NCBI GenBank assembly: GCA_947491945.1
Contig: CANLLN010000014.1
Location: 1-64,000 of the forward strand
Source: an uncultured Carboxylicivirga sp.
Lineage (GTDB): Bacteria > Bacteroidota > Bacteroidia > Bacteroidales > Marinilabiliaceae
Direction: 5' to 3'
Length of the DNA: 64,000 bases
Shown in pieces: positions 63,827 to 64,000 of this stretch. The notes under the pieces are model-generated. The model was not told the DNA's origin. It ran no database searches and saw nothing but the letters and a program-made list of their open reading frames with translations. Each line of letters starts with the position of its first letter. The stretch's first letter is position 1. A program made the translations under genes and the position numbers.

Positions 63827-64000
63827 GCCCAACGGCCTGCCGCATGGCGGCGTAAGGCGAATATTGACCTCACCAACCTCCCAAAAAGGAGGGAAGCCAA
63901 AGCGTTGTATTTGGTTTTAACTTTTTCCTTATGTCTAGCCAAATCAACGATTTGGCGGAGCTGACCGAAGAGACAAGCCTCCGGAGCCGCAGTAATCGCC
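63827..64000 (-). repeat. attC-like site, fourth tandem unit, cut by the window edge
   Basis: Starts with GCCCAAC (63827-63833) and follows the same sequence as the units before it up to CGCAGTAATCGCC at the edge. The array continues beyond the window. Confidence 0.75.

Noticed and set aside
1-64000. CRISPR arrays, tRNA and rRNA genes
   Set aside because: No short regularly spaced repeats with unique spacers, no tRNA cloverleaf and no rRNA-like sequence were noticed. The tandem repeats seen are 42, 147 and about 616 bp long and have other explanations.

Overview
The window looks like chromosomal DNA of a member of the Bacteroidota. The protein families point there (Arg-poor tyrosine recombinase, DUF4248, P22_AR_N antirepressor, CHC2 primase-helicase). 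So do the low-GC coding style, the lack of Shine-Dalgarno sequences and a promoter of the TTTG-N19-TAnnTTTG kind. No rRNA, tRNA or CRISPR array was seen. All family assignments come from reading motifs; no database search was run.

Region A is a gene-cassette array in two parts, 1-1602 and 54290-64000. At least thirteen inverted-repeat sites look like integron attC sites (R''-type RYYYAAC and R'-type GTTRRRY ends, when read on the minus strand). Each site sits just downstream of one minus-strand gene or of a gene-less segment. Cassette genes include an acyltransferase, an HNH-like protein, a six-zinc-ribbon/nuclease protein, two lipoproteins and secreted or membrane proteins. No integrase gene is in the window; if one exists it should lie beyond 64000. 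The right end holds tandem units of about 616 bp, each made of one attC plus a conserved gene-less cassette.

Region B, 1603-54289 (about 52.7 kb), is an integrated element that splits one attC site. A 12-bp direct repeat lies at both ends and a tyrosine recombinase lies at the left end. Its left part (1.8-12.3 kb) holds the integrase, an excisionase-like protein, an antirepressor, a primase-helicase, a candidate replication origin, an Rpn-like nuclease, a strong RNA-like hairpin and small regulators. Next, 12.4-24.8 kb is one apparent operon: XRE regulator, MmeI-like methyltransferase, SF2 helicase, GIY-YIG protein, HD/Hsp90-like ATPase, Rad50-like zinc-hook ATPase and membrane coiled-coil protein. 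It reads as restriction-modification plus a second module that I cannot match to a named defence system.

From 24.9 to 46.4 kb is a virion, genome-entry and lysis block. It has several proteins with a single membrane segment, an Arg-rich-armed beta protein with its own terminator (possible capsid protein), further small beta-rich proteins, a membrane-anchored muramidase-like protein and a spike with nine 49-residue repeats. It continues with a methyltransferase, a strawberry-notch helicase and an LPD1-type protein that share a C-terminal motif, a histone-H1-like protein, a RadA-like ATPase, a holin and a GH108 lysozyme. I could find no terminase, portal, HK97-type capsid, tape measure, sheath or baseplate gene. 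My best reading is a prophage of a tailless, possibly membrane-containing virus. The right end carries an acetyltransferase and, on the minus strand, a giant Avs-like nuclease-STAND protein with a small partner.
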